Program-made: the position numbers and the translations under genes | In this document: positions 6,452 to 9,147 of the stretch, piece after piece | How positions within the stretch are numbered: the first letter of the stretch is position 1 | How the letters are laid out: each line of letters starts with the position of its first letter | The notes under the pieces: generated by a model | Database searches by the model: none | Told to the model about the DNA's origin: nothing | Seen by the model: only the letters and a program-made list of their open reading frames with translations | Source: Candidatus Bathyarchaeota archaeon | Lineage (GTDB): Archaea > Thermoproteota > Bathyarchaeia > 40CM-2-53-6 > RBG-13-38-9 | NCBI GenBank assembly: GCA_026015225.1 | Contig: JAOZGV010000170.1 | Coordinates: 1-9,147 of the forward strand | Direction: 5' to 3' | DNA length: 9,147 nt

Positions 6452-6919
6452 CTACTTTGCCAATAATTTCAAAAAATTTCCAGTGCTTTTATTTCCATAG
6501 GTCTTTATAACTGATGCGGTATATTCTATCTTTACATTCAAGTTTCTTAGTCTTGAAATCGCGTCATTAATTTCAGCTTTATTCTTCCCTACTAAGAAAA
6601 TAATGCTCTCAGGAGACCCTAAAGAACTTATTACCTTCATTGTTTGAGGCATGGTAATTATTTGCTGTAATATTTTTTCTCTCTCAGAATTTGAGGGAAG
6701 ACTTAATCCTACATAAACTTGCTCATTTAATCCTAATTTTTCAAAATCCAGCTCTACTGTATAATCTTTTATTATGCCTTGTCTTGTCATTTTATTAATT
6801 CTATAGGCAACAACATTAGGATGAACGTGAAGCTTTCTGCCAATTTTTGCAAGTGGAGTTTTTGCATTTCCGATCAACTCAGATAAAATCTTAAGATCTT
6901 TATAATCAACTATTTTCAT
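6452..6919 (-). CDS. Lrp/AsnC-family transcriptional regulator
   Basis: A 155-residue Lrp/AsnC protein. The N-terminal AsnC-type winged HTH (about 5-60) contains DLKILSELIGNAKTPLAKIG and the recognition helix region HPNVVAYRINKMTRQGIIKDY. A linker YTVELDFEKLG and a C-terminal RAM ligand/oligomerisation domain (about 65-145) follow, with the usual beta-alpha-beta pattern. These proteins assemble as dimers to octamers and bind amino acids or other small molecules. The ATG at 6919 has a good GAGGG Shine-Dalgarno motif (bases 6927-6931) seven nt upstream, inside the 23-nt gap after cdvC, so it is probably cotranscribed with it. Likely targets are the operon itself or the downstream ABC genes; no operator is visible in the short gaps. 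Confidence 0.92.
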   Translation of the reverse strand: MKIVDYKDLKILSELIGNAKTPLAKIGRKLHVHPNVVAYRINKMTRQGIIKDYTVELDFEKLGLNEQVYVGLSLPSNSEREKILQQIITMPQTMKVISSLGSPESIIFLVGKNKAEINDAISRLRNLNVKIEYTASVIKTYGNKSTGNFLKLLAK

Positions 6920-6942
6920 CTATAAACCCTCATAAAAATGAT

Positions 6943-8082
6943 TCATAAGGCTTTGAAATCCTCAAACCATTTTTCATAATTCCTAATTGCTATATTTGAA
7001 ACACTTGGTTTTCTTCTTTTCAAAGTTTGAATAAAATCTTCCTTGTTTATATAGCGCGGGGTAGCATTCTTATCTTCCGGATCACCTTCCTCAAAAAATT
7101 CTCGAACAACCTTTATCTGTACTGATTGGAAAATATCTCTAATATCACTACCACTGTAACCATATGTCATTCTTGATAATTCACTGAAATCCATTTCAGG
7201 AGAAAATTTTAAATTCTTAGAAAAAAGTTTAAACATTTCTGATCTTGCTTCTGTATCAGGCAAAGGTACAAAAATTCTTTTTTGAAATCTTCTAACGAAT
7301 GGTTCGTCTAGAATCCATGGTTTATTGGTCGCACCAATAATATATACATGTAATGTTCGATTTTTATCCAGAACTCCATCCATTTCTTTTAAAATTTGAT
7401 TTCTTGCTCTTGCCTCGCCACCTACTTCTCCTATACTGTATCGTAATAGAGAATCAATTTCATCTATGAAGATTATTGATGGATGACCATCATCACTGGA
7501 CTCTCTTGCATTTCCGAATAATTGAGCCACATTTTTTTCAGATTCACCCAACCATTTGGACATTATTGAAGCTGCATCTACGCAAAAGAATGTAGCCTCG
7601 ATCTCAGTTGCTATAGCGGCTGCTAACAGCGTTTTTCCGCATCCAGGCGGTCCGAAAAATAATATCCCTCTGGGCCAACCAAGAGGAAAAAGATCAGGAC
7701 GCTTTACTGGAAAAATTATAGATTCTTCTATAGCTTTTTTAGCTTCACTCAAATTTGCAATATCGTTCCATTTCACAGAAGGTTTTTCAGCAATAACTAA
7801 GTGTTCGAATTTAGCCTTTTCTAGCTCAGAAGGGGCGGTCTTTGGACTTTGATATGTACCTTGTCCGCTAAGCGATTCGACTCTTTTTTTGTAGGATTCT
7901 ACACGTTCCATATAGACTTTATTCTGTGCTGAATTTGGATAGAGTGCACAAAGTTTTAAAAGAATCTCTATGGCCCTTTGATATTTTCTGATAGCCAAAC
8001 CCCTTGATCCTTGTTCATCAAATTGAATTGCTTCTGACGCGTACTTTACTGCTAATTTTTCTAATTCTTCGGAAGCTGACAT
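6943..8082 (-). CDS. cdvC: CdvC, Vps4-family AAA+ ATPase with N-terminal MIT domain
   Basis: CdvC disassembles and remodels ESCRT-III filaments during archaeal cytokinesis. Residue numbers here count from the GTG at 8091 (382 residues). The N-terminal ~75 residues form a three-helix MIT domain (ELEKLAVKYASEAIQFDEQG, AIRKYQRAIEILLKL, YMERVESYKKRVESL). A linker leads to one AAA+ domain: Walker A GPPGCGKT (147-154), pore loop KWLGE (179-183), Walker B IIFIDE (206-211), sensor-1 GATN (253-256), arginine fingers RR (267-268) and sensor-2 region GYSGSDI (311-317). The C-terminal helix ends KWFEDFKAL, as in Vps4 proteins. I prefer the ATG at 8082 because a GTGA motif lies 5 nt upstream; the GTG at 8091 would add three residues. 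Its partners, two MIM2-bearing ESCRT-III proteins, are in the same operon. Confidence 0.95.
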   Translation of the reverse strand: MSASEELEKLAVKYASEAIQFDEQGSRGLAIRKYQRAIEILLKLCALYPNSAQNKVYMERVESYKKRVESLSGQGTYQSPKTAPSELEKAKFEHLVIAEKPSVKWNDIANLSEAKKAIEESIIFPVKRPDLFPLGWPRGILFFGPPGCGKTLLAAAIATEIEATFFCVDAASIMSKWLGESEKNVAQLFGNARESSDDGHPSIIFIDEIDSLLRYSIGEVGGEARARNQILKEMDGVLDKNRTLHVYIIGATNKPWILDEPFVRRFQKRIFVPLPDTEARSEMFKLFSKNLKFSPEMDFSELSRMTYGYSGSDIRDIFQSVQIKVVREFFEEGDPEDKNATPRYINKEDFIQTLKRRKPSVSNIAIRNYEKWFEDFKAL

Positions 8083-8125
8083 AATTTTCACTTTGAATTG
8101 TTTTTAGAATTTTTTCGCCTTTGGT

Positions 8126-8908
8126 TTATTTTTCAACAATTATTTTACCCTCCTTTTCGAGGTATTCAATAGCTTTTCTCACATCCTTAGGAGGGATTTC
8201 AAGTTTGGAAGCAATTTCTGATACACACAATCTTCCATCTTTTTGTTTTACATATGAAAAAACTTGTTCGGCGATTGGAACTTCTTCTCCATCTGCCGTT
8301 AAAGCAACGGGTGGTGATTTTAAATTACCAGAAGATAATATTTCGGGTAATTCTGGAAATTGATCTTTTAGTCTTTGCTCTGCAAGTAAGCTCGATTCCT
8401 CTAATATTTTCTTTATTTCCTCATTTGATTTGGTCGTTTCAAGATTTCTTGGATTGGGTACTGTTACATTTGAACTTAATTCGTTTAACATTGTATTCGC
8501 CTCTCCAATTCCAGTTGCTACTTCAGGCACAAAGTCTGAAAGTCTGTTTTGGGTTTCATTAAGTATGCTTATCACAGGGTTCAAGTTTCTTAATACATCT
8601 TTGAATTCAGCAATTCTCTGAAGGCGAATTATTGCTTTTTCAAGCGCAAGTTGACTGGTTATACCCAGCTTTACTATCTTGCGTATTTCGACGCACTCGT
8701 TAGCATATACTTTTGCATAAGCATCGTCTTTAGTTACTTGCGCGCCTATACATTTTTGTAGTATTTCCTGATCTCTATCTTTTAACTTTGAGATTGCATC
8801 CTCTAGTCCTTCTAATTGATTATCGAGTTTGTAAATAGCTTGAAATAATTTATTATTAAATGATCTATTTGGGAAGAGCCTCTTGATTACTCTCCCGAGT
8901 ATTGAAAT
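8126..8908 (-). CDS. cdvB: CdvB, ESCRT-III protein with C-terminal winged helix; non-standard or recoded start
   Basis: About 260 residues. An ESCRT-III core begins ILGRVIKRLFP, continues through alpha1/alpha2 with YANECVEIRK and QLALEKAIIRL, and becomes acidic. A MIM2-like FPELPEI (about 184-190) should bind CdvC's MIT domain. The last ~47 residues form a winged helix (EQVFSYVKQ...IASKLEIPPKDVRKAIEYLEKEGKI), the part of Sulfolobus CdvB that binds CdvA's C-terminal peptide. The frame is open back to a TAA at 8924-8926 yet holds no ATG, GTG or TTG upstream of the TTG at 8584. That TTG would delete 108 conserved residues, so it is not the start. The 8908 boundary uses an ATT nine bases after a strong Shine-Dalgarno motif and is provisional. 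Alternatives are a +1 frameshift from the preceding gene, or a missing G at 8894-8896 that would restore a TTG start at 8913. Protein identity is secure; the start is not. Confidence 0.9.
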   Translation of the reverse strand: MSILGRVIKRLFPNRSFNNKLFQAIYKLDNQLEGLEDAISKLKDRDQEILQKCIGAQVTKDDAYAKVYANECVEIRKIVKLGITSQLALEKAIIRLQRIAEFKDVLRNLNPVISILNETQNRLSDFVPEVATGIGEANTMLNELSSNVTVPNPRNLETTKSNEEIKKILEESSLLAEQRLKDQFPELPEILSSGNLKSPPVALTADGEEVPIAEQVFSYVKQKDGRLCVSEIASKLEIPPKDVRKAIEYLEKEGKIIVEK

Positions 8909-8909
8909 T

Positions 8910-9147
8910 TCAAAAATCCTCCCTTACACGAACTACAATGCTATCTGGGATTTTCTTCACGACTTGTTCATTTTCTTTTTTTGTATATTCTGTGATTGTA
9001 CTATCTTCACTGGTTGAATATTCTTTAGTCTTTGGCGTCTCGTGCTCTGGCTCTTCTGTCTTTGAGAATTCACTGGTTGAATATTCTTCAGTCTTTGGCG
9101 TCTCGTGCTCTGGCTCTTCTGTCTTTGAGAATTCACTGGTTGAATAT
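8910..9147 (-). CDS. C-terminal tail of probable CdvA (5'-partial)
   Basis: An open frame of 78 codons entering from the right edge and ending in TGA at 8912-8910. It is hydrophilic and Glu/Lys/Ser/Thr-rich, made largely of 21-residue repeats (YSTSEFSKTEEPEHETPKTEE pattern). It closes with a short hydrophobic segment, KKIPDSIVVRVREDF. Its place directly before cdvB, a disordered linker and a terminal hydrophobic peptide together fit CdvA, whose C-terminal E3B peptide binds CdvB's winged helix. No PRC-barrel or coiled-coil part is within the window, so identity rests on context and this peptide. The stop lies 2 nt before the provisional cdvB start, or overlaps it if a TTG start is restored. 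Confidence 0.65.
   Translation of the reverse strand, partial: YSTSEFSKTEEPEHETPKTEEYSTSEFSKTEEPEHETPKTKEYSTSEDSTITEYTKKENEQVVKKIPDSIVVRVREDF
8918..8925 (-). promoter_or_regulatory. Strong Shine-Dalgarno motif at the cdvA/cdvB junction
   Basis: The - strand reads AAGGGAGG, the strongest ribosome-binding motif seen in the window, inside the last codons of the upstream gene. It is followed by AT, then TTT TGA. It is nine bases from the in-frame ATT at 8908 and four bases from an out-of-frame TTG that overlaps the TGA. Its spacing to TTT TGA also resembles the stimulator of the prfB +1 frameshift site. Confidence 0.7.
9006..9147 (-). repeat. 63-bp direct tandem repeat within the CdvA-like tail
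   Basis: Two full copies (9006-9068, 9069-9131) plus the first 16 bases of a third (9132-9147) run into the window edge. The copies differ at a single base (T at 9026, C at 9089), which changes Glu to Lys in the protein. The period of exactly 21 codons keeps the frame. Near identity suggests recent expansion or ongoing homogenisation. The total copy number is unknown. Confidence 0.95.

Noticed and set aside
8126..8584. Short winged-helix protein starting at the TTG at 8584
   Set aside because: The same frame continues upstream for more than 100 codons that align with the ESCRT-III core of the paralogue at 4619-5224, so this TTG is an internal Leu codon.
8121..8621. Open frames of 63-102 codons on the + strand opposite cdvB
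   Set aside because: Antisense to a conserved ESCRT-III gene, mutually overlapping and lacking any recognisable fold.
9006..9147. CRISPR array
   Set aside because: The repeats are directly tandem with no spacers, have a period of exactly 21 codons and stay in frame within a protein.

Overview
The window is an AT-rich piece of an archaeal chromosome, almost certainly from a TACK-group (Thermoproteota/Nitrososphaerota-like) archaeon. The basis is a nearly complete Cdv/ESCRT-III cell-division locus (CdvA-, CdvB- and CdvC-type proteins), together with a Cdc48/VAT-type double AAA+ ATPase, an endonuclease Q-type PHP nuclease and an Lrp/AsnC regulator. I cannot name the genus from sequence alone. 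Shine-Dalgarno-like motifs precede several genes, and TTG or GTG starts and short overlaps are common.

Layout. On the + strand, bases 1-2003 hold the larger part of a Cdc48 gene whose N-terminus lies outside the window. A small winged-helix protein (2068-2319, - strand) converges on it. A 342-bp divergent spacer with several inverted repeats separates that gene from a + strand endonuclease Q gene (2662-3951). From the right edge back to 3977, everything is on the - strand in one tight run of eight genes. In transcription order: the C-terminal tail of a probable CdvA (enters from the right edge), CdvB with a winged helix, CdvC/Vps4, an Lrp/AsnC regulator, a minimal FtsX/MacB-type permease, its ABC ATPase, a second shorter ESCRT-III protein, and a second CdvA-like protein. 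Gaps range from a 4-nt overlap to about 43 nt, so this looks like one operon whose promoter is outside the window.

How the genes may work together. CdvA is known to sit on membrane and recruit CdvB through a C-terminal peptide that binds CdvB's winged helix. ESCRT-III polymers then constrict, and CdvC remodels them through MIT-MIM contacts. Here both ESCRT-III proteins keep a MIM2-like Phe-Pro-Glu-x-Pro stretch for CdvC. Only the first has the winged helix, and only the first CdvA-like protein shows a candidate CdvB-binding tail. The operon therefore carries two CdvA/CdvB-type pairs: one complete, one stripped of its mutual recruitment parts.

The most unusual point is an FtsE/FtsX-like ABC module (ATPase plus a permease with almost no extracellular domain) and an Lrp regulator placed between the two halves of the Cdv operon. 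This suggests, by inference only, a division-linked membrane mechanotransmitter or lipid/envelope system in an ESCRT-dividing archaeon. A second oddity is the cdvA/cdvB junction: the CdvB reading frame has no ATG, GTG or TTG before its first 108 conserved codons. The junction contains a strong Shine-Dalgarno motif followed by TTT-TGA, which could mean a non-canonical start, a +1 recoding event giving a CdvA-CdvB fusion, or a one-base indel.
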